A stretch of DNA of 64,000 nt from Microcebus murinus (taxonomy: Eukaryota; Chordata; Mammalia; Primates; Cheirogaleidae): assembly GCF_040939455.1 (NCBI RefSeq), contig NC_134136.1, positions 71,790,501 through 71,854,500 of the forward strand, in the 5' to 3' direction. Shown one piece after another: positions 43,901 through 55,484 of the stretch. The notes beneath the pieces were generated by a model, which did no database searches, was not told the origin of the DNA, and saw only the letters and a list, made by a program, of their open reading frames with translations. The translations under genes were made by a program, and so were the position numbers. The stretch's first letter is position 1. The number at the start of each line of letters is the position of its first letter.

Positions 43901-45121
43901 GGAGCTTATTAGATATTTCTCTTTTCTTCTTTTTATTAGCTTAACCAATGGTGTGTCAATTTTGTTTATTTTTTGAAAGAACCAACTTTTTGTTTTATTA
44001 ATCTTCTGAATAGCTTCCCTGTTTTCAATTTCGTTTAGTTCTGATTTGATCTTGTTGATTTTACTTCTTCTGCTCAGTTTGGGGCTAGTCTGTTCTTTTT
44101 TTTCCAGCTCTTTGAGTCGTTTCGTTAGATTGTCTATTTGTGATCTTTTTGTCTTTTGGTTATAGGCATTTATGGAGACAAACTTTCCTCTCAGAAATGC
44201 TTTAGCTCTGTCCCAGAGGATTTGATAACTTGTCTCTCCATTGTCGTTTTCTTCATAGAATTTTTTTATTTCCATCTTGCTTACTTCATTTATGAAGTAA
44301 TCATTTAGTAGGAGGTTGTTTAATTTCCACGTTTTTGTGTAGAAATGTGAGTTTCTGTTACGGTTGATTTCTAGTTTTATTGCACTGTGATAGGAGAAGG
44401 TACATGGCATGATTTCTGTTTTTTTTAAATTTCTTGAGATTTTCTTTGTGTCCTAGGATATGGTCAACCTTAGAGAATGTCCTCTGAGGTGATGAGAAGA
44501 ACGTATATTCAGTGGATTTGGGGTAGAATCTCCTGTATATGTCAGTCACACCAGTTGTTCTAGGGTTTTGTTTAAGTCCATTATTTCTTTATTAATTTTC
44601 TGTTTGGAGAATCTGTCTTGTGCCATCAGTGGGGTGCTGAAATCTCCAGTGATTATGGAGTTACTATTAATCCATTTGCTTAGATCCAGTAACGTTTGGT
44701 TTATGAAAATGGGTGCACCTAAGTTGGGTGCATATATATTTAAAATTGTTACCTCTTCTTGTTGAACTGTGCCCTTCACCATTATATAATGACCCTCTTT
44801 GTCTTTCACTACTTTTGTTGGTTTCAAAACTAAATCGTCTGAAATTAGAACTGCCACGCCAGCCTTCTTTTGGCTTCTATTTGCTTGGAATATTGATCTC
44901 CACCCTTTTATTTTTAGTCTATTTGCATCCTTGCAGGTTAGATGTGTTTCCTGAAGACAGCATATACTTGGCCTGTATTTTCTTATCCATTCAGCCAGCC
45001 TACATCTCTTGAGTGGAGAGTTTAAGCCATTCACATTTATTGAGAGAACTGATAGGTAAGGTAGAATACTGTTCATTCTGTTGAGTTGGATGTTGTTGCT
45101 TTGATTTTTCTCTTGAGCCAT
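40925..45121 (-). pseudogene. L1 ORF2 remnant
   Basis: Start MAQEKNQSNN at 45121. The endonuclease is mostly open to 44546 ('CCLQETHL', '[10 protein letters not shown]'; 'GDFSTPL', where Asn of GDFN is Ser). It is then broken near 44550 and again near 44400. A long open piece runs 44410-43715. The reverse transcriptase shows F-A-D-D intact at ~42985 ('LFADDMILY'). The frame is shifted or stopped near 43700, 43220, 42900 and 42300-42100, and interrupted by the nested L1 at 41543-41862. The C-terminus ends 'SPANW' at 40925. No functional protein. Confidence 0.88.
41543..41863 (-). mobile_element. L1 tail inserted in ORF2 of the L1 at 40714
   Basis: The host ORF2 reads CTTTGCCCAC.. up to 41540 and resumes TTTTAATGGGGTTATTTG at ~41864, exactly as in the uninterrupted L1 at 21810. 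Between lie a poly(T), CATATTATGGGGGTACAG, a C-rich 3'UTR and the last ORF2 codons, ending GGGTTCCAGC: a 5'-truncated L1 3' end, same strand and almost the same subfamily as its host. The target duplication is very short (about CTTTT). Confidence 0.88.
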
Positions 45122-45169
45122 TGTATTATCTGGCCTTTAATCTTTTGGTTTTGGTTGTTTTTATATTTG

Positions 45170-46164
45170 TGAGTTTTTAATATGGTGTTCCATTCGTAAC
45201 CCTGTTTTGATTTCTTCTTGTAGGGCTGGTCTTTTCCTGTTGAATTCTCTGAAACTTTGCTTGTCTGAGAATGTCTTTATTTCTCCTTCATATATGAAGC
45301 TTAGTTTTGCAGGGAATTAGATTCTAGGCTGGGCATTGTTTTGTTTCAGAAGAGTGAGAATGGGGCCCCAGTTTCTCCTTGCTTGTAAAGTCTCATTAGA
45401 TAAGTCTGATGTTATTCCAATTGGCTTTCCCTTTTATGTCACTTGCTGCCTTCATCTTACAGCTCTTAGAAGGGCCTCTTTAGTTGATATTTTGGTCAGT
45501 CTGATGACTGCATGTCGTGACATCTTCCTGTTTGCATTGAATCTCCCAGGGGTCCTCTGAGCTTGTTGAACTCTTATATCGAGATTTTGATCAAGGCCTG
45601 GGACATTTTCCTCTGTTATATCTTCAAATAGCTTGTCCTACCCTTGAGTGTTGTCTTCTTCCCCTTCTTGTAACCCTATGACACTCACATTAGGTTTCTT
45701 CACATAATCCCACATCTCTTGTAGGCTTTGCTCTTTTCTCTTGTTTCTCTGCTCTATCTCTGTGACCGTTTTATTTAGTTTGAGGATGTTATCTTCAATC
45801 TCTGAGATTCTTTCTTCTGTTTGATCTACTCTGTTCTTGAGACTTTCCACTGCATTTTGTAGTTCCCTGAATTGATTCTTCATTTCCAGGAGTTCAGTTT
45901 ATCTTTTCTTCATTTTGTCTATTTCTTTAGTGAACTTTTGTTCTGGGTCTGAAGGCTTTTTGTAGTTTCTTTGTGTTGTTTATTGAGTTGTTCTTGCAGG
46001 TGTGTGAGTGTTCTTGTGATCCATATACGAAATTCCTCTTCTGTCATTTTGGTTGCCTGATTTTGGTTGGTGCCCATTTTTAGGGTGCTGGGGCTCCTCT
46101 TTGGGGGTGTGTTTTCCATTCCGTTCTTCATATTTCCTGTGTTCCTTCGCTGATTTCTTCCCAT
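45170..46164 (-). pseudogene. L1 ORF1 remnant
   Basis: ATG at 46164 (MGRNQRRNTG). The N-terminal ~75 codons are open to 45919, then a frameshift. The coiled-coil segment is open from 45883 to 45638 ('SLKNRVDQTEERISE'), followed by 'NVSVIGLQEGEEDN' (Arg to Ser in the RNA-recognition motif), then a stop. Compare with the intact 330-codon frame at 25102-26094. Confidence 0.85.
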
Positions 46165-47684
46165 GTCAATCAGTTGTTGTTTCTTTTCTTTAGGTTTTTG
46201 TTTGGGTATTCACATGCCTTGTTTAGTTTCTAAGCCGGTAGGTGGTGTCTGTTGGTGAGAGTCAACCACTCCCTGTATAATGAGTCAGTAGGGGCCGTGA
46301 AAAGGGTGTGCTGGATGCTCTCCCTGTCATTAGGTGGTGCTTGCTTGGAGGAACATGCAATGCTGTTGTTTTTATGTCCTGTTATCAGCTCTTGTTCCTG
46401 TAGAGAGAAATCTAGTGCCTCAGGTTTTGTGTGGGGCCCTGGGACTTCCAGGTCTGTCCTTTTCTCCCCTTCAGTGAGGGCTGGTCTAGGAGTGAGTCTG
46501 CGCAGAGCTGGGTTGGGTAAGCCTGCCTTCAGGCTCCACCAATGTCGTTAACAGGGGTCAAAGTTCTGTTCTCTGCTTCCAGGCAAAGCTGACAGGGAGG
46601 AGCTGGAATTGCCCTGCTCAGCCAGAAAGTCTGCATGTAGGGGTGGGGCTGTCTGAGACCCGCCGTCTGGAGTGGGCCTCGCTTCTTTCCACCCTCTCCA
46701 ACTCTGAAGCTACTCTTGGGCCTATCCCAGCAGGCCAGACCACACCCCACCAGGCCTTCTCGCACTGTGATTCCGGCGGGGAGGTTCCCTGCGCAGGATC
46801 GCCACCTGTGCTGGGCGTATGGCCTCCTTTTGGGAGGAGGATTGCGCTCTAGGACACTTATCTGCCCCCGAAGGCACACACACCTCAGTAGGCTGTTCAC
46901 GTATATCCCTTCTCTGCCCCAGACAATGCTAGACCTCGGTCACCGGATCTGGTCTGCAGGTCCGACCTCTGGGTCCTAGAGTTCAAACTGTATCCCCACC
47001 AGGGAGAGGAGTTCTGGTCCCAATTCACCCACAGGGAGCCCAAGCTGGGTCTGTGTCTCTCAGCCTCTGAGTCAGCACCGTTCTCCTGGGAACACCGTGC
47101 CAGCAGCACCTGAGAGGGCTGGTGGGCAGGGAGCTCACGGTCTGAGCTCCCCTTAGGCAGCTGTAGGGTCCAAAAAGGAAAGGTCCCATTCCCTGGAGGT
47201 GCCTCCGGCTGGTGGCTGTATTGTCTCTCTGTGTAGCCGTGGGTAGGGTCGGGGGAGGGGAGAAGTACGCAATATGGCGCCTGCTGCGCGGCTCGGGTCA
47301 GTGCACAGGGAGGTGCCCGGAGGGAGTTGGGAGCCTGGTGCCGCGTCCGCTACAGGCTCAATGTTAGCTGGTGGTGGCCATCTCTGGGCTGGTGTCCGTA
47401 GGTCTCTCCACCTGCTGGAGAGCCCACCAGCAGTCCCAAATGCAAGGGAGGGGAAACGGCAAATCCACCTACCCTTCCCACTGGTCTCCGTGCTGCTCCA
47501 GTGGTCTCAGCTTCCAGTTCTCCTCCACAAGCTCCTCCCGTGGAGTCTCCCGGGGTCTCAGGTACCCCTCCTTCCAGCCCTCGTCCACTGTATGCTCGTC
47601 TTCTTGCTTCTTTTTTCTAATTTCTGCTAGAATCTGTCTTTTCTGCAGAGACACTCTGTCTGGTGGTGTTTCTCGTCCACCATC
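46165..47684 (-). promoter_or_regulatory. L1 5'UTR, missing first ~20 bases
   Basis: GC-rich leader homologous to 26095-27519. The 5' tip lacks the G-run and the first part of the CAAGATGG YY1 motif, and the remaining GGCGG reads GGTGG. Many CpG positions show TG or CA instead, as expected for methylated, decaying L1 promoters. Open frames of 60-120 codons here are composition artefacts. Confidence 0.78.
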
Positions 47685-47694
47685 TATATGGAAC
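47685..47694 (+). repeat. Right target-site duplication (L1 40714)
   Basis: TATATGGAAC, matching 40704-40713, directly after the L1 5' end. Confidence 0.75.
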
Positions 47695-47864
47695 ATTTTA
47701 TAACTTATTTTTATTTACTAGTCATTGTATCATTAGCATGTTCCCATGACATTTATATTATTTGTAAACATCACTTTAATAGCTAAACAATGGTCCATCG
47801 TATGGATGTATCATAATTTACTTTACCATTCCCTTGATGTTATGCAGTTAGTCTGATTGTAAAT

Positions 47865-48015
47865 GACTTTTCAAGGCACTAAACACAATGCATAGAAAGG
47901 AAGGCATACAGAGGAAACTCACACAGAAAGAATAAATAATGCGCCAAAAGTCACACAATTAGTAAGCATTGGAGCCAGCATCCAAATTCAAGCTGTGGGA
48001 CTGAGGGCACTGGAC
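47865..48015 (-). repeat. MIR-like remnant (antisense)
   Basis: AGGCACTAAACACAATGC, AGAGGAAACTCACACAGAAAG, CGCCAAAAGTCACACAATTAGTAAGCATTGGAGCC and AATTCAAGCTGTGGGACT follow the order of a MIR in antisense. Confidence 0.55.
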
Positions 48016-48141
48016 AAGATATATGCAACCTGACTTATTTTATATTACTTTATACTGTGTTATGTTATGTATGGTATGTTGCATTATGTTTTCATGCATT
48101 CTTAATGGATTAAGAAGTTAGACACAAAACAATATAACATT

Positions 48142-48750
48142 AAGAACATAGGAAGCTAAAAGTAGAACTACCATTTGATCCAGCAATCCCATTACTGGGC
48201 ATCTACCCAAAAGAACAAAAGATACTCTATAAAAAAATTATCTGCACTTGAATGTTTATAGCAGCACAATTCACACTTGTGAAAATGTGGAAACAACCCA
48301 AGTGCCCATCAATACATAAGTGGATTAATAAAATATGTTGTATGTATGTCATGGAGTTCTACTCAGCCACAAAGAAACGGTGGTGATCTGGCACCTCTTT
48401 TATTATCTTGGAGAGAACTGGAGCCCATTCTACTAAGTGAAGTATCCCAAAAATGGAAAAACAAGCACCACATGTACTCACCATCAAATTGGTATTAACT
48501 TATCAACACTTAAGTGCACATATAGGAATAACTTTCATCAGCTGTCAGGCAGGTGTGGGAGGAGGAGGGAATGGGCATATTCACACGTAATGAGTGTAAT
48601 GCACACTGTCTGGGGGATGGACATACTTCGAGCTCTGACTCAGGTGGATCAAGGGCAATATATGTAACCTAAATATTTGTACCCCCAAAATATGATGAAA
48701 TTTAAAAACAGGTTAAAAAATAGTAAAAAAAAAAAATAAGAAAACATAGG
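48142..48750 (+). mobile_element. Short 5'-truncated L1
   Basis: L1 from 'CCATTTGATCCAGCAATCCC' (~48172, end of ORF2) to the A-rich tail (~48737). Flanks AAGAACATAGG (48142-48152) and AAGAAAACATAGG (48738-48750) look like a target duplication with a small indel. The 3'UTR contains AATATTTGTACCCCCAAAATATGATG. Only the last ~100 codons of ORF2 are present, broken. Confidence 0.85.
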
Positions 48751-48754
48751 TAAA

Positions 48755-49230
48755 TACATATTTCTGTTCTACCTCCACCATCACAGTTCACAGAATCTAG
48801 GCTAGATCTCAAGGGGAGATATTAGAATAGCCATTTCTAGATAGGTGACTTATAGGTACTGACATTTGGGCATCTACCATACTGAAGTCCACCAGTAAAC
48901 AGCTTGTTGTATTTATTCAGAGTTTCCAAATGTATCTTTACTGTCTCATTCTTAAATATACAGACAGCCAAGGGACAACAGACGTTGAGAAAATCCTCCA
49001 AAGGAAAGATAGAGACCACAATAAATAATCATAAGAAAATATAGAAATAATTTAAGGAACAAAAGTTGTTAATAACTTCATTAATAATCACTAATAATCT
49101 CAGATAAAGTAGACAAATATTATTTCCATATAACAGAGCAGGCTACTGTTAAATAAGAAGCACTCCAGGAACAAGAAAATGGCCTTTAAAGTAAAAATAT
49201 GATTCCTCAAATTTGTTAAATATTAGTAGA
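48755..49230. other. Unassigned AT-rich DNA
   Basis: No gene or repeat family recognised. Confidence 0.5.
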
Positions 49231-49234
49231 AAAC

Positions 49235-49705
49235 TTTGAGCTTATAGTACTCTCCTGTCTCTCAGTGCTGCTGTCACATTGACCTTTTTTTATTTCTTTG
49301 AATACTTCAAGTGGTGTCTTGCCCTTGGGCTTTTGCAATGTATTTCCTCTGCCCTGGAAAGATTTTCCTTCTGAACTTCAAATATACGGTTCCTTTTTGT
49401 CATTCAGCTCCCAGACCAAACACTGTGTCCTTAGAGTTCTGAAGTCTGTTTGTTTGTAATTATATTCTCATCACTCTTTATTAGCCTTATACTGGCACAT
49501 TTTTCTTTATAGTATTTATCAGTACCTGGCATTATCTTATTTTCATTTATTTATATAATTGTGAACTGTTTTTCTTCCTTTCTAGATGTAAATTCCATGA
49601 GGGTAGGGACTCTGCTTTGTCTCTTTTATTCCTTGATATTCCACCAGTGCCCAATAAGATCCTGGTACATAGTCAATGGTCATTGACCTGGCACATGGTC
49701 AATAT
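49235..49705 (+). repeat. L2 LINE, 3' end
   Basis: One of the clearest L2 copies here. It shows TTGCCCTTGGGCTTTTGCAATG, TTCCTCTGCCCTGGAAAGATTTTCC, CAGCTCCCAGACCAAACACTGTG, TAGATGTAAATTCCATGAGGGTAGGGACTCTGC, CAGTGCCCAATAAGATCCTGGTACATAGT, in the L2 sense order. No coding capacity. Confidence 0.8.
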
Positions 49706-49787
49706 ATGTAGCATGAATCAAATTTACCAAGATGGAAATAATGTTGTTTTGGAACATAAGTTTATGGGCAATTTTAAAAAATATTTT

Positions 49788-51680
49788 TTATGAAACACTA
49801 AAAAAAGAAATTGCAGAAGATTTAAACAGATGGAAAAATCTACCTTGTTCATGGATTGGTAGAATCAATATAGTTAAAATGTCAATATTACCTAAAGTGA
49901 TCTACAGAATTAATGCAATCCCCATCAAAATACCATCAACATTCTTTACAGATCTAGAAAAAATAATTTTTCACTTCGTATGGAACCAGAAAAAACCTCG
50001 TATAGCAAAAGAAATCTTAAATAAAAAGAACAAACTGGGAGGCCTCAATCTTCCTGACTTCAAGCTGTACTATAAAGCAATAATACTTAAATCAGCCTTT
50101 TACTGGCACAAGAACAGAAGAATAGATATCTGGAATAGACCTGAGATACCAGAGATGAAACCATCAGTATATGGTAATCTAATATTTGACAAAGCTAACA
50201 AAAATACACATTGGGGAAAAGAATCTCTCTTCAATAAATGGTGCTGGGAAAACTGGTTAGCTACATGCAGAAGAGCGAATCAGGATCCCTACCTCTCACC
50301 TCTCACAAAAATTCACGCATGATGGATAACATACTTAAACTTAAGGCATGAAACCTTAAGAATCCTAGAAGAAGATGTTGGGAAAACCCTATCAGACATT
50401 GGCCTAGGCAAAGAATTTTTGAGAAAGACCCCCAAGGCAATCACTGTAGCATCAAAAATAAACAAATGGGATATGATCAAATTAATAAGTTTCTGCACAG
50501 CCAAGGAAACCATCAGTAGAGCAAATAGACAACCCACAGAGTGGGAGAAAACATTTGCTGTCTACATCTCTGATAAAGGTCTAATAACAAGAATCTATCT
50601 AGAACTTAAAAGAATTAACAAGAAAAAATCAAACAATCCCATCAAGAAATGGGTGACAGAAATGAAAATAAACTTCTCCAAAGAAGACAGAATAATGGCA
50701 TGCAAACATATGAAAAAAAAAATGCTCAGCTTCTCTAATTATTAGAGAAATGAAAATCAAAACCACAATGAGATACCACCTAACCCCATTAAGAATGGCC
50801 TATATCAAGAAACCCCAAAACAACAAATGCTGGCGAGGATGCAGAGAGACAGGAACACTCTTACACTGCTGGTGGGACTGCAAATTAGTGCAACCTTTGT
50901 GGAAAAGAATTTGGAGATACCTCAAACAGCTAGAAATAGAAATACCATTCGACCCTGCAATAGCATTGTTGGGTATCTACCCCAAAGAACATAAGACATT
51001 CTATTATAAAGACATCTGCACCTGAATGTCTATAGCAGCACAATTCACTATTCCATGGTCATGGAAACAACCCAAGTGCCTGTCAATTCATGAGTGGATA
51101 ACTAAAATGTGGTATATGCTCACAATGGAATATTACTCAATCCTAAGAAATTACTGTGAGCTAGCACCGTTTATGCTATCCTGGATTAAGCTTAAGCCCA
51201 TTATCCAAAGTGAAGCGACACAAGACATGGAAAACGGGCCCCACATCTACTCGACATCGAATTGGTACTGACTGATTAAAACTATGGTTTTCAAATGGTG
51301 ATAATGCTCACCAGGGATTTGGGGAGGGACCCAATCTTAGGGATGTGGCGATCATTTTTAAGGGGAATGGCATAACTCTAACCCTTCTTAGGGAGAGGCA
51401 AAGATATACAATGTAACCAAAATGTCAAGAAAAAAAAAAGTCAAACAAACAAAAAAGGAGAAAAAAAAAAAAAAAAAAAAAAAGCTTTGTTTCGGGTAGT
51501 GGGCAGGTGGGAGGAGGGGGGAGGAGGAAAGGAGTGTATGCTTTCATAACGTGTGTGGTACACACTACTGGGGGATTGGGCACATCGGGGAGAGGGGGAG
51601 GCAGCAGCAATATCTGTAACCCTAACAATATTTGTACCTCCATAATATGATGAAATAAAAGGAAAAAAAATAAAAAAGAT
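49788..51680 (+). mobile_element. 5'-truncated L1
   Basis: Begins in ORF2 at '[24 protein letters not shown]' (after the catalytic box, so no RT core). An open piece runs to 50322, then frameshifts; further pieces at 50419-50745, 50750-51025 ('[18 protein letters not shown]', second half of the Cys motif kept) and 51026-51271, ending 'STSNWY' and stop. The 3'UTR includes an A-rich expansion (~51429-51483), a G-rich tract and ATTTGTACCTCCATAATATG before an A-rich tail. The right boundary is near the tail at 51680. I see no convincing duplication. Confidence 0.87.
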
Positions 51681-51689
51681 ACTTGAATG

Positions 51690-52580
51690 AAAAGCAATAT
51701 ATATATATATATATATGCTTTTTACCATTTTTAAGTTTCCATAAGCCTTTAACATGTCCACAGTTTAAAAATAACATGTTGATGTTATAGACTAGAAAAT
51801 ATCCAGTACAAATGGTCCTTAGAAATAGAATCTACTGGGTTTTGCCAGATTCTGCCCACTGAAATGTTATGAAAATTAGACACCATTTTAAAATATAACT
51901 TTCAATGGGGATTTGAGATGATAATCTAATCTCTTCTTCTTCTTCCTGGATTCTCAATATAAGGGAATATAAAATCGGAACAGTGGGAATCTAGGTCAGA
52001 TTGTCCCTATCAGGAAATGTCTAGGGTCAGGAAATGTCCCTGTCCTTTCCCAGTTTTGCCAATTCAGTTGATTGGCAGCACCCTATTGCTGAAGCCCTAA
52101 AGCCCAACTTTTGGCACCTCCCTCTCTCACTTCCCAGCCTCCTTGACCAGTGCTTAGTATGTGGTTATTAACACAGAGTAGGGCATCAAAAAATGTCATT
52201 TCACAGGTCTTAAAACATAACTTCCAATTTTCTGATTAACTTTAAATCTGCTTTTCTCTGTTATTTTCTGTGGAAAAATAAAAGCAGCCAGTTGAATTTC
52301 CAAGCATGAATCAGAAGCATATGAACTGTATATGCACAAATATGTGAAAGGTAATGTTAAAAAGATTATTTTAATATGCAATTTTACAATCCGTTACGCC
52401 CATCTCCATTAAAGCAACATAGCTGCTTAGCAGGTCAGTACTGAAACCCGATAGGTCCCTTTCTTCCTGATGGCTGAGGACTACTACCTGTAAGCAACCG
52501 AAAGTAGACAGCATGCTGCTCTTGGTCTTTTTCTATGATATTGTGCAAGGGAGAGTATAGCAAGAGACAATACAGCAGCA
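51690..52580. other. Unassigned DNA
   Basis: A short TA run (~51698-51716) follows the L1 tail. The remainder contains no recognisable gene or family. Confidence 0.45.
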
Positions 52581-52597
52581 AATTGTATTCTATATAT

Positions 52598-53038
52598 TTT
52601 TTTAATGTAATATGTTTTATTTTATTTTATTTATTTATTTATTTATTTTATTTCAGCATATTATGGGGGCACAGATTTTAAGGTTTCAATAAATGCCCAT
52701 TTCCCCCCTCCCCCCACAAGTCTGAGTCTCCAGCATGACCATACCCAAAAGATCCAATGACACTCTACAAAAAAGACACCTGCACTCGAATGTTTATAGC
52801 AGCACAATTCATAATAGCAAGGATGTGGAAACAGCCCAAGTGCCCATCAATCCAAGAATGGATTAATAAAATGTGGTATATGTATACCATGGAGTACTAT
52901 TCAGCTCTAAGAAACAATAGTGATATAGCACATCTTATATTTTCCTGGTTAGAGCTGGAACCCATTCTATTAAGTGAAGTTTCCCAAGAATGGAAAAACA
53001 AGCACCACATATACTCACCAGCAAATTGGTATTAACTT
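52598..53038 (-). mobile_element. Short L1 with inverted 5' segment
   Basis: Two oppositely oriented pieces of one L1. 52598-52742 is the 3' end on the minus strand (TTTA-rich tail, CATATTATGGGGGCACAG, C-rich UTR, GTCTCCAGCATGACC). 52743-53038 is the end of ORF2 on the plus strand ('[17 protein letters not shown]..' to 'SPANWY' stop at 53033-53035). In the complete L1 these pieces lie next to each other with ~100 bases between, which are missing here. The 9-base TATTCTATA at 52586-52594 and 53039-53047 is a likely target duplication. Same subfamily as 20961 and 40714, so fairly recent. Confidence 0.85.
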
Positions 53039-53049
53039 TATTCTATATT

Positions 53050-53335
53050 TTATATTCTGTATCTCTATATACAGCTGTATTATACACATATATGTATATT
53101 TTATATCTATATAGAGTATGGATAGATATAGACATAATCATAAAAATAAAATGTCTTTCCCTCTGTCCATGGGTAGAGAGAAGAAACCAGGCTCTGGTTT
53201 CAGTGAATCTAGTGAGCAAACAGCCAAGGTAGGATCTGGTCTGATTGAGAGCCTAGTTCCGTGGAGCCTATCCCTAGTGGGAGAAGTCAATAGACTCTTC
53301 CTGTCCAACAGAAGTCTCTTCAATGTCAGACATGT
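53050..53335. other. Unassigned DNA
   Basis: Nothing recognised before the hAT-Charlie-like fragment. Confidence 0.4.
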
Positions 53336-53337
53336 TC

Positions 53338-53450
53338 TACATCTGCACTGTCCAATAAATAAGGTAACCTGTAGTCACATGTGCCTATGGAACACTTGAA
53401 TTGTGTCTAGTGTGAGTAAGAAACTGAATTTTTAATTTTAATTCTATCTA
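53338..53450 (+). repeat. hAT-Charlie-like fragment (MER33-like)
   Basis: TGCACTGTCCAATAAATAAGGTAACC, AGTCACATGTGCCTATGGAACACTTGAATTGTG and CTAGTGTGAGTAAGAAACTGAATTTTTAATTTTA follow the terminal region of MER33-type Charlie elements. Partial, old. Confidence 0.5.
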
Positions 53451-53929
53451 GTGTCATATAACTCAAAAGCAAAACTAGGTAATTAGCCTATTTGCAGAGA
53501 GTGATGAGAGGGACTTTTATCTTAAGGCTGAATATGCTCTGGGAGGGGAGGTGATGAAGGAAGGCAGTCTAAGAAGGACAATGACAGGACTGAGGAAAGA
53601 TCCCCCATTGCAGTCAATAGACCTGGGTCCCAGGCTTAGTCATGCCAATAGCAAAAATGCATGAGCTGGTGCAATCCCTTTCTTCTTTGGACCCTGTTTC
53701 TTCTCATGCGAAATGAGTGGGGTTGAATTATTTATTTTTTAATCGTGAATTCAGAAAGGACCTGATGTAATCACTATCATATAACAGGAATAGTGATCCA
53801 TTATTTGGAGAGTAGTGAAAAATCAATGCAGTACAGAAAAAAAATTGGAAGTACGTAGAAAAAGATACTTCAGCAGAGAGACTCATGAAAAATCAAACAT
53901 CAAGTGATGTTGCAAATAATGGTCATTTT

Positions 53930-54150
53930 GATTATAGCTGCTACTCATCAAAAGCTTACTGTGGCTTAAATCTTGAGCTAGTAGGGGCTGAATATGCTTT
54001 GGTGTGATTTAATCCACACAATAACTCTATAGACTGGAGTATAATCATGATACCCAGTTTACAGAAAAGAAAGCTGAGGCTCAGATAGAGTAGGTAACTT
54101 GCCCAAGTTCATAAAATTAAGTGGTGAAACTAGGATATGATTACAAGACT
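53930..54150 (-). repeat. MIR SINE (antisense)
   Basis: TTTAATCCACACAATAACTCTATAGACTGG, ATAATCATGATACCCAGTTTACAGAAAAGAAAGCTGAGGCTCAGA, GTAACTTGCCCAAGTTCATAAAATTAAGTGGTGAAACTAGGAT: the clear order of a MIR in antisense. Confidence 0.8.
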
Positions 54151-54640
54151 GTTTTTCTTCTATAATATGCTGCACTTAACAGTTGCTATTTATGATGCTT
54201 ATTATATACCAAGGACAATAGTACCCTATTTCTATGTATTATCTTATTTACAAGAGCTCTACCTATGCTTTTGTAGAAACCGGCACAAGAACTCCCCACC
54301 CCATGACTTGAGTGCCTTTGACATATTGGAAGGACCTTTGCTATGGTTTCTTGAGTGTGGAGAACACAGGTCTTGGAAGAGTCTTCATATCATGGGCTTT
54401 ATGGGCCTTTCTCCCACCTATCAAATCTATTTTTTCTTTGCCCTCACTCACTTCCACTTATCTGAATTCACCCTTCAGTCTCATCTTGACAAAAGTCTTG
54501 ACTTGCAGTGATACAGATCACTTCCCACTGTATAAAAAGACAATTTTTAAATGCCATAAAATATTCTCCTGGACAAAAGATTTTTTTTTAATTTTGCAAC
54601 AGTTTAGATTCTTTTTCTTTTCTTTTCATTTTTCACTTTT
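54151..54640. other. Unassigned DNA, T-rich at the right
   Basis: A 124-codon frame (54137-54511) begins in the MIR and has no recognisable domain; I treat it as chance. From ~54600 it is T-rich. Confidence 0.4.
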
Positions 54641-55481
54641 GATTTTATTATTTTTTTTATTTTAGCATATTATGGGGGTACAAATGTTAAGGTTACATAC
54701 ATTGCCCTTGTCTCCCCTCCCCCCTCGAGTCAGAGCTTCAAGTGTGTCCATCCACCGGACGGTGTGCATCACACTATGTATGTATATACCCATCCCCTCC
54801 TCCCCCCTCCCACCTGCCCCACACCCAACAAATGTTTGTTTTTCATTTTTTCTTAACATTTTGGTTACATTTTATATCTTTGCCTCTCCCTAGCAAGGGT
54901 TAGAGGTATGTCCTTCCCCTCCACAATGTTCACCACATCCCTCAGTTGTGGGACTACCCCTCCAACCCCCGAATCCCTGATAAACTCCACCATACTTTGA
55001 GCACCATAGTGTTAATCAGTCAGTACAAATTTGATGGCGAGTATATGTGGAGCCCATTATTCTGATCTTGTGTCACCTCACTTTGGATAATGTGCTTAAG
55101 CTCAGTCCAGGATAATGTAAGCGGTGCTAGCTTGCTGTCGTTTCTTAGAATTGAGTAATATTCCATTGTAAACATATAACAAATTTTAATAATCCACTCA
55201 TGAATTGACAGACACTTGGGTTGTTTCCACATCCTTGAAATAGTGAATTGTGCTGCAATAAACATTCGGGTGCAGATGTCTTTATAATAGAATGTCTTAT
55301 GTTCTTTTGGGTAGATGCCTAACAATGCTATTGCTGGGTCGAATGGTATTCTATTTTTAGTTCTTTGAGGTATCTTCGAATTCTTTTCCACAAAGGTTGC
55401 ACTAATTTTCAGTCCCACCAGCAGTGTAAGAGTGTTCCCGTCTCTCCACATCCTCACCAGCATTTGTTGATTTTTAATATT
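54641..55481 (-). mobile_element. 5'-truncated L1
   Basis: Minus strand. The body spans 54653-55468: the last ~135 codons of ORF2 ('KCWRG..' truncated; '[28 protein letters not shown]..' near 55310-55250; ends 'SPSNLY' at 55020), and a 350-base 3'UTR with C-rich (plus strand) tract and CATATTATGGGGGTACAAATG. Flanks GATTTTATTATT (54641-54652) and GATTTTTAATATT (55469-55481) form an imperfect duplication. The open frame continuing to 55553 past the L1 end is fortuitous. Confidence 0.85.
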
Positions 55482-55484
55482 AAG

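Larger units (their letters stand above)
40714..47684 (-). mobile_element. Almost full-length L1 with nested L1 tail
   Basis: An L1 on the minus strand of the same subfamily as 20961-27519. The 5' end begins at GATGGTGGACGAG (47672-47684), about 20 bases short of a complete L1 and within the YY1 motif. It has a GC-rich 5'UTR (to ~46165), ORF1 (to ~45170), ORF2 (45121 to 40925), 3'UTR and poly(A). A second L1 tail of ~320 bases is inserted in ORF2 (41543-41862), which lengthens it to about 7 kb. ORF1 and ORF2 both carry several frameshifts and stops, so it is older than the L1 at 20961 and inactive. It is flanked by an imperfect ~15-base duplication. Confidence 0.92.

Noticed and set aside
49788..51680. 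Target duplication for this L1
   Set aside because: Only A/T-rich partial matches (TAAAAAATATT and TAAAAAAGATA) are seen, which could be chance.
54137..54665. Frames of 124 and 117 codons as membrane protein genes
   Set aside because: They begin in or beside a MIR, overlap each other in different frames, and are hydrophobic only because the DNA is T-rich.
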